Positions 8,798 to 19,022 of a stretch of 64,000 nucleotides of DNA are shown piece after piece (position 1 is the first letter of the stretch; each line of letters starts with the position of its first letter). The notes beneath the pieces were generated by a model. The model did not search any database, had not been told where the DNA came from, and saw nothing but the letters and a program-made list of their open reading frames with translations. Origin of the DNA: Aliishimia sp963721175 (GTDB lineage Bacteria > Pseudomonadota > Alphaproteobacteria > Rhodobacterales > Rhodobacteraceae); the NCBI GenBank assembly GCA_963721175.1, contig CAVRIG010000012.1, forward strand, positions 1-64,000, in the 5' to 3' direction. The position numbers were made by a program, and so were the translations under genes.

Positions 8798-10114
8798 ATG
8801 TCCTTCCAATGGCTCAAACGCTATATGCCGCGCGGACTCTACGGTCGCGCGGCGCTGATCCTGATCCTGCCGGTCGTCGTGGTGCAACTGGTGGTGTTCG
8901 TTGTCTTCGCGCAGCGTCACTTTACCGATGTGACCCAGCAGATGACCAGGACGATGATCCGGGAGTTGGCGCTCGTGTTCGAGACGGTGGAGCAGACGCC
9001 GGCCGCCGGACGCGTCGACGATCGTCTGGCGGAGCGGCTGGGCGGGCTCGACATCGCGTTCGATTTCGTCTCCGAGGGCGCGCTGCCGCGCGAAGACACG
9101 CGGCTTTGGTACGATTTCTCGGGCACGGTCTTCGCGCCGATGTTGCGCGAGGCGTTTCCCGGAATACGCCGTATCCTGCTCGCGGATGACAAAAGCGTCG
9201 TGCTTTACGCGGACACGCGGCACGGGCTTGCCCGGCTCCAGATGGCGCGCAACCGCCTGTCGGCCTCGAGACCGCACCAGCTTTACGTCAACATGGTGTT
9301 CTTCGGCGGCCTGATGACGATCATCGCGTTCCTCTATCTGCGCAACCAGTTGCGGCCGATCACGCGGCTTGCGGCCGCGGCGGATGCGTTCGGGCGCGGG
9401 CAGCACATGCCCTACAATCCCGCCGGGGCATCCGAGGTCCGTGCGGCTGGAACGGCCTTCGTCGAGATGCGGCACCGGATCGAACGGCATATCGAGCAGC
9501 GGACGCTGATGCTGTCGGGCGTGAGCCATGACCTGCGGACGCCGCTGACGCGCATGCGGTTGGCGTTGAGCCTGCTGGACGATGCGGAGCGCGAACCGCT
9601 GGAACACGACCTTGACGAGATGCAGCGTCTGGTCGACGAGTTCCTGAACTTCGTGAAGGGAGCCGAAGGCAAGTCGACGCGGGTCGATCCGATCGCCTTG
9701 GTGCGCGGCGTCGTGGGGGATGCACAACGGGCGGGCCTCGATGTCGACCTGATATCCGAGCGAGGTGAAGGCAACGTCACGCTGCGCGAGGTGGCGTTCC
9801 GGCGGGCCCTGGACAACCTCGTGTCGAACGCTGTGCGCTACGGGACACGTGCGGAAGTGTCCGTGGCGATCTCGGACCGTTCGTTGCGCATCCGGGTCGA
9901 GGATGACGGCCCCGGCATTCCAGCGGATCAACGCCTCGAAGCGCAGAAACCCTTCGTGCGACTCGACCGCGCGCGCAATCAGGACCGGGGCGTGGGAGTC
10001 GGGCTGGGACTTGCGATCGCAACGGATATCGTCCGGGCGCATGGAGGGGTCCTGCGGCTGGGCGAAAGCGCGCGGCTCGGCGGCTTGTGCGCCGATATCG
10101 TGATTTCGCGTTGA
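8798..10114 (+). CDS. Membrane sensor histidine kinase, EnvZ-like
   Basis: 438 residues: first membrane helix about 18-38 (LILILPVVVVQLVVFVVF), periplasmic domain to about 160, second helix about 163-180, HAMP, then HisKA with SGVSHDLRTPLTRMRLAL (His244) and an HATPase with DNLVSNAVRYG, DDGPGIP and GVGLGLAIA. Architecture matches EnvZ/RstB-type osmosensor kinases. In many Rhodobacterales the partner OmpR gene is next to it, but here the neighbours are a metallo-hydrolase and a VIT transporter, so the regulator must be elsewhere. A kinase function is secure; the signal is unknown. Confidence 0.92.
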   Translation: MSFQWLKRYMPRGLYGRAALILILPVVVVQLVVFVVFAQRHFTDVTQQMTRTMIRELALVFETVEQTPAAGRVDDRLAERLGGLDIAFDFVSEGALPREDTRLWYDFSGTVFAPMLREAFPGIRRILLADDKSVVLYADTRHGLARLQMARNRLSASRPHQLYVNMVFFGGLMTIIAFLYLRNQLRPITRLAAAADAFGRGQHMPYNPAGASEVRAAGTAFVEMRHRIERHIEQRTLMLSGVSHDLRTPLTRMRLALSLLDDAEREPLEHDLDEMQRLVDEFLNFVKGAEGKSTRVDPIALVRGVVGDAQRAGLDVDLISERGEGNVTLREVAFRRALDNLVSNAVRYGTRAEVSVAISDRSLRIRVEDDGPGIPADQRLEAQKPFVRLDRARNQDRGVGVGLGLAIATDIVRAHGGVLRLGESARLGGLCADIVISR

Positions 10115-10265
10115 CGCGGATCCGTTTGGCGGTCGGACACGACGGCGTCAAACGAAACCCTGAACCCGAGAAGTGTATCTTGATTTTTCACCCGACGTGT
10201 AGGGTCAATCAGCCGAAATACCGGTAAATCTGCGGCGCAAGACGCGGCATTCACGGAGAAAAACC

Positions 10266-10970
10266 ATGTCCGACACCAGCGCTCATCCCGACGACCCACA
10301 TTACATCACCCGCAGTGGCTGGCTGCGTGCCGCGGTTCTGGGGGCCAATGACGGCATCGTGTCGGTTTCCTCACTTGTCGTCGGGGTCGCGGCAGCTGAC
10401 CCCGGTCCGCGGGCGGTTCTGATCGCCGGTGTTGCCGGCTTGGCGGCCGGCGCGATGTCGATGGCGGCGGGTGAGTACGTGTCCGTCTCGTCCCAGTCCG
10501 ATACGGAGCGCGCGGATATCGAGCGCGAAAAGACCGCTCTCGAAGAGATGCCAGACGCCGAATTCGCGGAACTCGTCGCGATATACGAAGAACGGGGACT
10601 GAGCAAATCCACAGCCGAGACCGTTGCGCGTGAACTTACCGAGAAAGACGCTCTGGACGCACATGTCCGGGACGAACTCGGCCTGTCCGATGTGCATGCC
10701 GCGAAACCGCTTCAGGCGGCCCTCGCGTCAGGAGCGACCTTCAGCGTCGCGGCGGCAGTGCCCGTTCTTGCCGCCTATCTTGCGCCAAGTTCGGCCATCA
10801 TTCCCGCCGTCTTGACGGTCACGATCCTCGCACTGGTTGTTCTCGGAGCCCTTGGGGCCAAGGCAGGAGCCGCTCCCTTGTTGCCGGCCATTTCGCGCGT
10901 TGTCGGATGGGGCGTCTTTGCGATGGCTGTCACGGCGGGGGTCGGCTGGCTGTTCGGCGTAAATGTCTGA
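10266..10970 (+). CDS. VIT/CCC1-family membrane transporter
   Basis: 234 residues. The N-terminus WLRAAVLGANDGIVSVSSLV is the VIT1/CCC1 signature, followed by AAGAMSMAAGEYVSVSSQSD, a cytoplasmic acidic helical loop rich in Glu (metal-binding in plant VIT1), and three C-terminal membrane segments. Known members export Fe(II) or Mn(II) from the cytoplasm. The start follows GGAG at 10255-10258. A hairpin terminator overlaps its stop codon. Substrate is inferred from the family. Confidence 0.9.
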   Translation: MSDTSAHPDDPHYITRSGWLRAAVLGANDGIVSVSSLVVGVAAADPGPRAVLIAGVAGLAAGAMSMAAGEYVSVSSQSDTERADIEREKTALEEMPDAEFAELVAIYEERGLSKSTAETVARELTEKDALDAHVRDELGLSDVHAAKPLQAALASGATFSVAAAVPVLAAYLAPSSAIIPAVLTVTILALVVLGALGAKAGAAPLLPAISRVVGWGVFAMAVTAGVGWLFGVNV

Positions 10971-10999
10971 GCATGGCTTCGACCGCTCATGCTCAGTTT
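10967..10999. terminator. Hairpin between convergent genes
   Basis: CTGAGCATG (10967-10975) pairs perfectly with CATGCTCAG (10988-10996) across a 12-nt loop and is followed by TTT. It begins at the stop codon of the VIT gene and lies before the end of the convergent sulfotransferase gene, so it may serve both. Confidence 0.6.
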
Positions 11000-11092
11000 G
11001 ATTGGGACGGATCCGGCTAAGGTGCGACTGGCCACGCCCAGGTTCATCCGCAGGTTCCTGATTTATGCTCTGACCCACGGCCAGAGGCGCGC

Positions 11093-11729
11093 TCAGGCCG
11101 CCGCGGGTTCGCCGCCGAAGATGGCCCAGAATTCCTCGCGGGCGTTGCTGCGCGGGAAGTCGCCCGCCGGAACCGGCACGTCGAGGAAATCGGCAAAGCG
11201 GCTCCCAGCCGTCCGCAGGCGTGAAGACCAGCAGCCGGTCCGCCGGGATCGTCGCCCGCACCTTTTCGTTGTTGCGCCGGTAGGCAGTGAGCGAGCTTTC
11301 CTTGTCGAGGCCGCCAAACACCCGTTCGAGGACGAGCGTGTCCATGGTGTCGAAGATTGCGGCGACCGGGGGCGGCAAGGGCAGGTCCTTGCGATGGGCA
11401 AAGAATTTGCCGATGGTGCCGGAATAGCTGGCCCACCAGTCCTCTTCCGGCCGTTCGGTGTGGATGATCTTGGCATCGGGGAATGCGACGCTCAGCTCAT
11501 GCCAGAACGCTGCACCGGGAAAGTCGACCTGCGAGGCATAGCCGTCGAACACCTCCGCCCAATCGACCTCTTCACCCGCCTTCAATGCCGCCCAATGCGC
11601 CGGCTGAGCGGGATTTTCCATGACTTCGATCATGTGGTGGCAGGGGCCGAACCCGAGCTGCTCAAGTGCCATTTTCGTCGACATCGTGCCTGTCCGGCCA
11701 AACCCGGAGCCGATGATTTTCAATCCCAT
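11093..11729 (-). CDS. Sulfotransferase-family protein, frameshifted near the C-terminus
   Basis: About 211 residues if repaired. The start MGLKIIGSGFGRTGTMSTKM carries the 5'-phosphosulfate-binding P-loop-like motif of the Sulfotransfer_4 group, and IIHTERPEEDWWASY matches the family's second conserved box. After DGWEPLC the frame is lost near 11184-11195: one extra base separates it from FLDVPVPAGDFPRSNAREEF in another frame, which is the expected end. The total of 637 nt is 3n+1, as a single insertion predicts. These proteins are often annotated as sulfotransferases without a known acceptor. The shift is more likely a sequence error than decay because both halves are conserved. Confidence 0.75.
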
Positions 11730-11841
11730 GCGTGAAATTCCCTGTCTGATGCTTCAAAGTTTCGGTGTGCTATGGGGGTATTCTGCGCCATCATGCGCCC
11801 GCGCTCAAACGAAAAACATTCGGCGGTCATGAAGGGAACTT

Positions 11842-11958
11842 GAACTTCACCGGATCGACCTGACCCTTCTGGTCATGTTCGAGGCGCCGATGGCCGAAGC
11901 CAGCATCGGAGCAAAGCACCAACAAACCGATATGCGCGGCCGGATCCGCGCGATATGA
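11842..11958 (+). pseudogene. Remnant of a LysR-type regulator N-terminus
   Basis: One frame reads ELHRIDLTLLVMFEAPMAEA, which matches the first helix of LysR regulators (L-R-x-D-L-x-L-L-V-x-F-E-A-L). There is no start codon in phase, the recognition helix is gone, and a stop comes at 11956-11958. Only about the first 20 residues are recognisable. Confidence 0.5.
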
Positions 11959-12024
11959 TCCTGGTCAGCGATTGGGCTGCGTGTCGCCGCGAGGCGGTAC
12001 GCGCGTGTTTGAGAAATTTTCAGA

Positions 12025-15000
12025 ATGGCATCGGACGGCGGGCATCCGGAACGGGCAGACGACCTCGCGGCCGAGGTGCAATCGCTCCGGCGCGAGCTGG
12101 AGGATCACAGGGCGCAGGCGGCCGCGATGTCGGATGTGCTCGCGGCGATCGGATCCTCCACCGATAACATCCAGGGCGTGTTCGAAACCATCGTGAGACA
12201 GGCAACGCACCTGTGCCGGGCCCGCTTCTGCATGTTGTGGCGGTTCGACGGCAAGCGGATCCACTACTGCGCGAGCGACGGCTTCGACGCCGATTTCATG
12301 CGAAATTATCTGAAACCCTATCCCGCACCTCCTGTAGACGGCTCGATGGCCGCGCGGGTGATCCAGACCAGAAGCACGGTGCACCTGACCGACGCACAGA
12401 AGCCCGGCTATTCCGACCATGCGACCGCGCGTGCCTTCGGCTATCGCCAAATGATCGGCGTGCCGATCAAGACAGAGGACAAGGTCTGGGGCATCCTGGT
12501 GCTGGGATGGCCGGACGGCGAACACCCGCGGGAAGGTCACGACGCGCTGCTGGACTCATTCGCCCAACAGGCCGGTATCGCGATCCGCAACGCGCGATTG
12601 TTCGACCAGACGCAGACAGCCCTGTCGCGTCAGACGGCGACATCCGAGATCCTGCGGGTCATCAGCACATCGCCCACGGACGTGCAGCCGGTCTTCGACG
12701 TGATCGTCGGTACCGCCGTCACGCTGATGGGCTGCGACGGCGCGTTCGTCCATCTGACCGACGGCACGTTCTACTGGCCCCAGGCCAGCGCGCGGAAGGG
12801 CGGCGCGGTCGATACCGCACCGGTGCTCGCGAAATTGCGCGAGACGAGCCAGCTGACCACCCCGGACGGCCTGCCCATGTTTCCGGTCGATCCCGCGCTG
12901 AACCTGCCGTCGCGGGCCATTCGCACGAAATCCATGCTGCATCTTCCGGACTGGTCGCAGGTGGATCTGCCGCCCCACGAACAGCAACGGCGGGCGGAGT
13001 TCGGTTTCAGCGCGTCGATATTTCTTCCGCTGATGCGCGGGGATGACTGCGTCGGGCTGCTCACGCTGGCACAGAAGACCCCGCGCCGGTTTTCCGAGGC
13101 GGAAATCGCGCTGGCGGAATCGTTTCGCGATCAAGCGATGATCGCGCTGGAGAACGTGCGACTGTTTTCCGAGACGCAGGAGGCGCTGGAGTACCAGACC
13201 GCGACGACGGAGGTTCTGGGCGTCATTTCACGGTCGCCCAACGAGGTGCAGCCGGTGCTGGAGGCCATCCTTCAGGTCGCCTCGCGCCTGTGCCAACCGC
13301 AAGCCGCCTATGTAGCACGTCTTGACGAGACTGACGGGCTCTACCGCGTGGTTGCGACGCACAACGTAAATGACGACTTCAGGGATTTTCTCGCTTCCAA
13401 TCCGGTACGCCCGGTTCACGGCAGCAGTACGGGTCGGGCCGCCTTGCTGGGGCAGACCGTCTATATTGAAGATACGGAGAATGACGACAGCTATGAATGG
13501 AAGGAGGCGGCCCGTCGCGGCGGCTATCTGTCGACCTTGGCCGTTCCCCTGGTCCGGAACGGCGTGACGGTTGGCGTTCTTGCAATGGCTGACGCGCAGC
13601 GATCGGCCTTTTCGCCGAAACAGATCGCGCTTCTGGAAACCTTCGCCGACCAGGCGGTGATCGCCATCAACAACGCCCGGCTTTTCGACGAGGTGCAGGC
13701 CCGGACCGCCGACCTGACCGAGGCGCTGGAACAGCAGAAGGCCTCCGCCGAAATCCTCAGCGTGATCAGCCAGTCGGTCGAGGACACGCAGCCGGTGTTC
13801 GAGAAGATCCTCGATAGCTGCCGAACCCTGTTCGGGGGCGAGGAACTGGACGTTCTGCTGATCGACGAAGAGGGGATGCTTCAAGTCGCGGCGTACCTGG
13901 GAAATTTCCGCGAGGATCTGTTGAAGACATTCCCGGCCCCATGGGAGATCACGCCCGCCGGGCGAGGCCATTCGCACCATGCGCGTCGCCAATTTCGCCG
14001 ATGTCCAGAACGATCCCGACACACCGCGCGTCTTGCGGCGCATGGGCCAGGCGGCCGGGTATCACTCCGTCGCCTTCGCGCCGATGATCTGGGAGGGCAA
14101 AGGCATCGGCGTGGTGGGCGTGGCCCGATCGCAGCGGCCCTTCAGCGACAAGGAACTGCGCATCATGCAGGGCTTCGCCGACCAGGCGGTGATCGCGATC
14201 CAGAACGCGCGGCTGTTCAAGGAGACACAGACGGCGCTGGTGCGCCAGACCGCCAGCGCCGATATCCTGCGCGTTATCAGCCAGTCACCCAACGATACGA
14301 TGCCTGTGTTCGAGGCCATCGTGAGCGCGGCAACGCGGGTCGTCGCGTGCGATTTTGCGACCGCGATGGTGGTTGCGAATGAGCGGATCACTCAAGTCGC
14401 GGTGGCGACGCCAGATGGACTCGAAGGCGAAAACTCCCGTATTTCCGTTCCGCTCGATCCCGATGACAACTTGATGTCGCGTGCCGTCGTCAGCCGCAAG
14501 ATGCAGCATGTGCCGGATTGGTCGGCAGTCGAGTTGCCCCCGTTCGACGCGGCGATAAGAGATCGGGCGGGCAGCGCTTCGGTGCTGTTGATGCCGCTGC
14601 TGCGCGGCGAGGACTGCGTGGGCCTGCTCGGCTTTGTCCGCAAGGCACCCAAGCCGTTCTCGGCGGAGGATATCTCGCTCTTGAAGACCTTCGCCGACCA
14701 GGCGGTGATCGCGATCCAGAACGCGCGACTGTTCAACGAGACCCAGACGGCGCTGGTGCGCCAGACCGCCAGCGCGGACATCCTGCGGGTCATCAGCGCT
14801 TCGCCCACGGATGTGACGCCTGTGTTCGAAGCGATCGTTCAGGCCGCGATTGATCTGGTGACGTGCGATGAAGCCCTGGTCATCGAGACGGACGGCAAAG
14901 AACTCTGGAACGCGGCGGAAGCGACGCGGCACGGCCTTGCCACGGATCTGCCGTCGGCAAGAGTGCCGGTCGATCCCGATGACAACCTGCCATCGCGGGT

Positions 15001-16856
15001 GATCGTGACGAAGAAAATGTCGCACATTCCCGACTGGGCGGCAATCGACCTGCCGGAACGGGACCGTCAGCGCGTTGAGCGGCTCGGAAATCGCGCGACA
15101 TTGGCCCTGCCCTTGATGCGCGCAGAGGAGTGCCTTGGGATGCTCGCGTTCGTGCGCAATACCCCGACTGCCTTCAGCGCGGAAGAGATCGCCATGGCAC
15201 AGACCTTCAACGATCAGGCCATGATCGCCATCGAGAACGTGCGCCTGTTCCGCGAGGCGCAGGACGCCCGCACCGCCGCGGAGAGAGGCCAACGAGGCCA
15301 AGAGCGCGTTCCTGGCCACCATGAGCCACGAGATCCGCACGCCGATGAACGCGGTCATCGGGATGAGCGGGCTCTTGATGGATACCGATCTGGACGATGA
15401 ACAGGCCGACTATGCCCGCACCATCCGCGACAGCGGCGATGCGCTGCTGGGGATCATCAACGAGATCCTCGATTTCTCGAAGATCGAGGCGGGGCAGATG
15501 GAGATCGAACGGCATCCCTTCGATCTGCGGGATTGCGTCGAGGGGGCACTGGATCTGGTCAGCACGCGAGCCGCCGAAAAGCAGCTGGACGTGGCTTATC
15601 TTTTCGACGACAGCGTGCCGCCGGCGATCAGCGCCGATCTGACCCGGCTGCGGCAGATCCTGCTGAACCTGCTGTCGAACGCGGTCAAGTTCACTCCCGC
15701 TGGTGAGGTCGTGCTGACCGTCTCGGCCACGCAGGCGCCGCGCGGGCAGGTCGAAATGACTTTTGCCGTGCGCGACACCGGCATCGGACTCACGGAAGAC
15801 GGCATGAGCCGGCTCTTCCAGTCCTTCAGCCAGGCCGACAGCTCGACCACGCGCAAATATGGCGGCACCGGGCTTGGACTCGCGATCTCCATGCGGCTGG
15901 CGGAACTGATGGGCGGCACCATGTGGGCCACGAGCGACGGGCCGGGGAAGGGGTCGACCTTCCAGTTCACCCTGCGCGCCGATGTGGCGACGCTGCCCCG
16001 GACCCAGGCGCGCAGCCTGCTCGGGACGCAGACGGAAATCGAGGGGAAACGGATCCTCGTGGTCGACGACAACGCGACCAACCGCAGGATCCTGAGCTTG
16101 CAGATCGGAAAGTGGGGTGCGCAAGTGAGGGCGACCGGCTCGCCGTCGGAGGCGCTGGGCTGGCTGAAGGAGGAGAGCCGGTTCGATCTGGCGATCCTCG
16201 ACATGCACATGCCCGAAATGGACGGGCTGGAACTGGCACGCGGCATCGCAAGTATCGCGCCCGACCTGCCGCTGATCCTGTTCAGCTCGCTGGGTCTGCG
16301 CGACGTGGATGCGGAGGCGGGGCTGTTCCGCGCCTTTCTGGCCAAGCCGCTGCGCCAGTCGCAGCTTTTCGACACGCTGGTGACGCTCTTCGTGCCGCAG
16401 GATGCCGACAGGGCCGCCCGCAAGAAGGTCGAAAAGCCCAAGATCGCGCCCGATATCGCCAAGCGGCACCCGTTGCAAATCCTGCTGGCCGAGGACAACC
16501 TGGTGAACCAGAAGCTGGCCCTGCGCCTGCTGGAACAGATGGGCTATCGTGCCGATCTGGCAAGCAATGGGCTCGAGGTGCTGGACAGCGTTGCGCGGCA
16601 AACCTATGACGTGGTGCTGATGGACGTGCAGATGCCCGAGATGGACGGCCTCGAGGCATCGCGCCGCATCACCTCGGGCGCGCAGGCGGTGCAGAACCGC
16701 CCCAGGATCGTGGCGATGACGGCCAATGCCATGCAGGGCGACCGCGACATGTGCCTGGCTGCAGGCATGGACGACTACATCGCCAAACCCATACGCGTCG
16801 ATCAACTGGTCGCCGCCCTGATGCACGTTCCCCAGCGCGGCAGGACATCGAGATGA
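12025..16856 (+). CDS. Six-GAF hybrid histidine kinase with two receivers, two frameshifts
   Basis: About 1609 residues once two single-base insertions (near 13963-13967 and 15281-15288) are repaired; 4832 nt is 3n+2. No membrane segment. A coiled-coil start leads to six GAF domains, each introduced by a similar linker (e.g. ILRVISTSPTDVQPVF, ILRVISQSPNDTMPVF). Then HisKA (FLATMSHEIRTPMNAVIGM), HATPase (LLNLLSNAVKF, DTGIGL, GGTGLGLAIS) and two receivers (VVDDNATNR... AILDMHMPEMDG; LAEDNLVNQ... VLMDVQMPEMDG). It phosphorylates itself and passes phosphate through its receivers, presumably to the Hpt protein that overlaps its stop codon. GAF ligands are unknown. The shifts fall between conserved domains and look like sequence errors. 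Confidence 0.85.
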
Positions 16857-17200
16857 AGGACGAGGCGATAGACACGGCCGTGTTCGGAGCGCTGGAAGAG
16901 GCGATGGGCGAAGACTTCGTGCAGGAACTCGTCGATACCTTCCTGACCGAGGCGCCGGTCATGCTCGCAGACCTCCGGACCGCTGCGGAGGCGGAAAACA
17001 CCGACAGCTATCGCCGCGCGGTCCATTCGTTGAAGTCCAACGCGGAGGTCTTCGGCGCGCATGCGCTGGCCGATCTGGCGCGCCGGATGGAAATTGCCGG
17101 CATCGCACCCGACGCGGGCGCCCGGCATGTGGCGCTTGCCACCCTGGACGCGGAATACCTGCGCACCAGCGCGATTTTGAAAGACCTGGCGCATGGGTGA
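16853..17200 (+). CDS. Hpt-domain phosphotransfer protein
   Basis: 115 residues forming a single Hpt domain, with the phosphoacceptor in RRAVHSLKSNAEVFGA (His58). ATG 16853 overlaps the kinase stop as ATGA, and its own stop is overlapped by the next gene (ATG 17193), so the three are translationally coupled. It should carry phosphate from the hybrid kinase receivers to the receiver of the cyclase protein downstream. Confidence 0.9.
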   Translation: MKDEAIDTAVFGALEEAMGEDFVQELVDTFLTEAPVMLADLRTAAEAENTDSYRRAVHSLKSNAEVFGAHALADLARRMEIAGIAPDAGARHVALATLDAEYLRTSAILKDLAHG

Positions 17201-18221
17201 GCCCGCGGCCCGCCTGCTGATCGTGGACGACAACAAGGTCAACCGCCTGCTCATGTCGCGCGGTGTGGAGTTGCTGGGGTATCATGCCACGCTGGCGGAA
17301 AACGGCCGCATCGCAATGGAACGTCTGCAAGACCAGGTCTTCGACCTGCTCCTGCTGGACATCGAAATGCCCGAAATGGACGGGTTCGAGGTGCTCGAGG
17401 CGATCAAGCGCGACCCGCGCCTGCGCGACATGCCCGTGATCGTCACATCATCGGTGGAGGGTGTCGAAAACATCGTCAGATGCATCGAACTGGGCGCCGA
17501 GGACTACCTGCCCAAACCCGTGAACAAGACCCTGCTCAAGGCGCGGCTCTCCACCTGCCTCGAGAAAAAGCGGCTGCGCGATCAACAGAAAGCCTGGCTC
17601 AGGCGCTTTGCGACGCGCGAGGTGGCCGAAGACCTGCAGCAGTCCGGCTTTTCGCTGGGCGGACGGCGGGTGCATGCCTCGGTGCTGTTCTGCGACATCC
17701 GGGGCTTCACGGCGCTGTCCGAAAACCAGCCGCCGGAAGACACGATCGAATTGTTGAACATCTATTATACCTTGATGTTCGAAGCGATCGACAGCCATGG
17801 CGGCATCGTCACCCTGATGATCGGTGACGGATTGATGGCGATCTTCGGCGCGCCGCAGCCACTTGATGATCCCGCGACATGCGCCGTGTCGGCATCGCGG
17901 GACATGCTGGCGATGATGGCGGACTTCAACCTGGACCGCGTGGCCAGTGGCAAATCCGAGATCAGGATCGGCGTGGGCATCGCCACGGGCGAGGTGGTCG
18001 CCGGATATGCCGGCACCGAGGACCGCGCGACATACACGTGCATAGGGGACAAGGTGAACCTCGCCGCCCGGCTCGAGGCGCACACGAAGGTCGCCGGCTG
18101 CCAGATCCTGGTGGACGACACGACGCGAGACGCCCTTGATGGGACCGTCGCAGTCAGAACGATCCACCAAGTGAGCCTGAAAGGACTCTCGGAGCTGCTG
18201 GATGTTCATTCGGTCGAATGA
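17193..18221 (+). CDS. Response regulator with class III adenylate/guanylate cyclase domain
   Basis: 342 residues. A receiver (RLLIVDDNKVNR; LLLLDIEMPEMDG with Asp56; TSSVE; LPKPVNK) is joined by a helical linker to a class III cyclase domain: ASVLFCDIRGFTALSEN and LMIGDGLMAIFGAP hold the two metal Asp residues, and GDKVNLAARLE is the transition-state region. Together with the overlapping hybrid kinase and Hpt genes this predicts a phosphorelay that controls cAMP (or cGMP) synthesis. Soluble. The nucleotide made is inferred from the family. Confidence 0.92.
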   Translation: MGEPAARLLIVDDNKVNRLLMSRGVELLGYHATLAENGRIAMERLQDQVFDLLLLDIEMPEMDGFEVLEAIKRDPRLRDMPVIVTSSVEGVENIVRCIELGAEDYLPKPVNKTLLKARLSTCLEKKRLRDQQKAWLRRFATREVAEDLQQSGFSLGGRRVHASVLFCDIRGFTALSENQPPEDTIELLNIYYTLMFEAIDSHGGIVTLMIGDGLMAIFGAPQPLDDPATCAVSASRDMLAMMADFNLDRVASGKSEIRIGVGIATGEVVAGYAGTEDRATYTCIGDKVNLAARLEAHTKVAGCQILVDDTTRDALDGTVAVRTIHQVSLKGLSELLDVHSVE

Positions 18222-18434
18222 TCCGGCGGGACGCAAAGGTCCGGTTCGATGGCTCTAAAGATTGATCGTGCAGGTATTCAAAGAAGCGTGCGGGGGGTCC
18301 GCTTTCCTTCCCTTGCAAGCTTTTTGCATTGTCGCGGCCGCGATGCTCTCGGCCTGGTCGATGTGACTTTGGCTGTGGTGCGTTCACAGGCTGCCTCTTG
18401 GATACGTGCCGCGCAGGCTCGAGCTCACCTGCCT

Positions 18435-19022
18435 TCACTCCGCAGGGGGAACGATCTCGAGTGTCACGGCGGCGTACCAGTCTGCAAACTCCCGGATCTC
18501 CGCATCGGACAGATCGGCCGCCACTTCGGACATGATCTCGTGCTGGCGCTTGCCGCGCTTGAACGCCTTCAGTTGCGTGTCGATGTAGATGTTCGCTTCG
18601 CCCGCCAAGTTCGGCGCATCAAGGATTTGGGAGATGCCGTCCGCGCCGTGACAGGAGACGCAGGCCTGCGGCGCGTCCTCCGCGCTGGTGCCTTCGGGCA
18701 AGGTCGCCCTCGCCTCGTGGGCGGCGTACCAAGCCGCCACATCGGAAATCTGCTGCGCGCTGAGACCGGCGGCGACGACGCTCATCATCTCGTGTTCACG
18801 CTGGCCGGTCTTGAAGGCCATGAGCTGGGTCTCGAGGTAGTCTTCCGGTTCGCCGCCGATATGCGGGGCGATCGGCATCACGGCGTACCCGTCGATGCCG
18901 TGGCAGGTTCGGCACATGCCGGCAATCTTGCGTCCCGCCTCCGGATCGCCAGCCACGGCCAGTTCCGGAAAGGCCCCGGCGAGCGTCAGCCCGCCGAGGA
19001 TGATCATGGTCACATGCTTCAT
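18435..19022 (-). CDS. Diheme c-type cytochrome, c4-like
   Basis: 195 residues with a signal peptide (MKHVTMIILGGLTLAGAF..., cleaved near AVAG) and two CxxCH haem sites, CRTCH (37-41) and CVSCH (121-125). Each half has a Met-containing segment (REHEMMSVVA; RQHEIMSEVA) as in cytochrome c4. It is periplasmic and presumably takes electrons from the PQQ-type dehydrogenase, whose stop codon overlaps this start (TGA 19019-19021, ATG 19022). Confidence 0.92.
   Translation of the reverse strand: MKHVTMIILGGLTLAGAFPELAVAGDPEAGRKIAGMCRTCHGIDGYAVMPIAPHIGGEPEDYLETQLMAFKTGQREHEMMSVVAAGLSAQQISDVAAWYAAHEARATLPEGTSAEDAPQACVSCHGADGISQILDAPNLAGEANIYIDTQLKAFKRGKRQHEIMSEVAADLSDAEIREFADWYAAVTLEIVPPAE

Noticed and set aside
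15207..16826. 539-codon open frame opposite the hybrid kinase
   Set aside because: Antisense shadow of HisKA, HATPase and receiver coding; composition is His/Arg/Gln-rich without a known domain.
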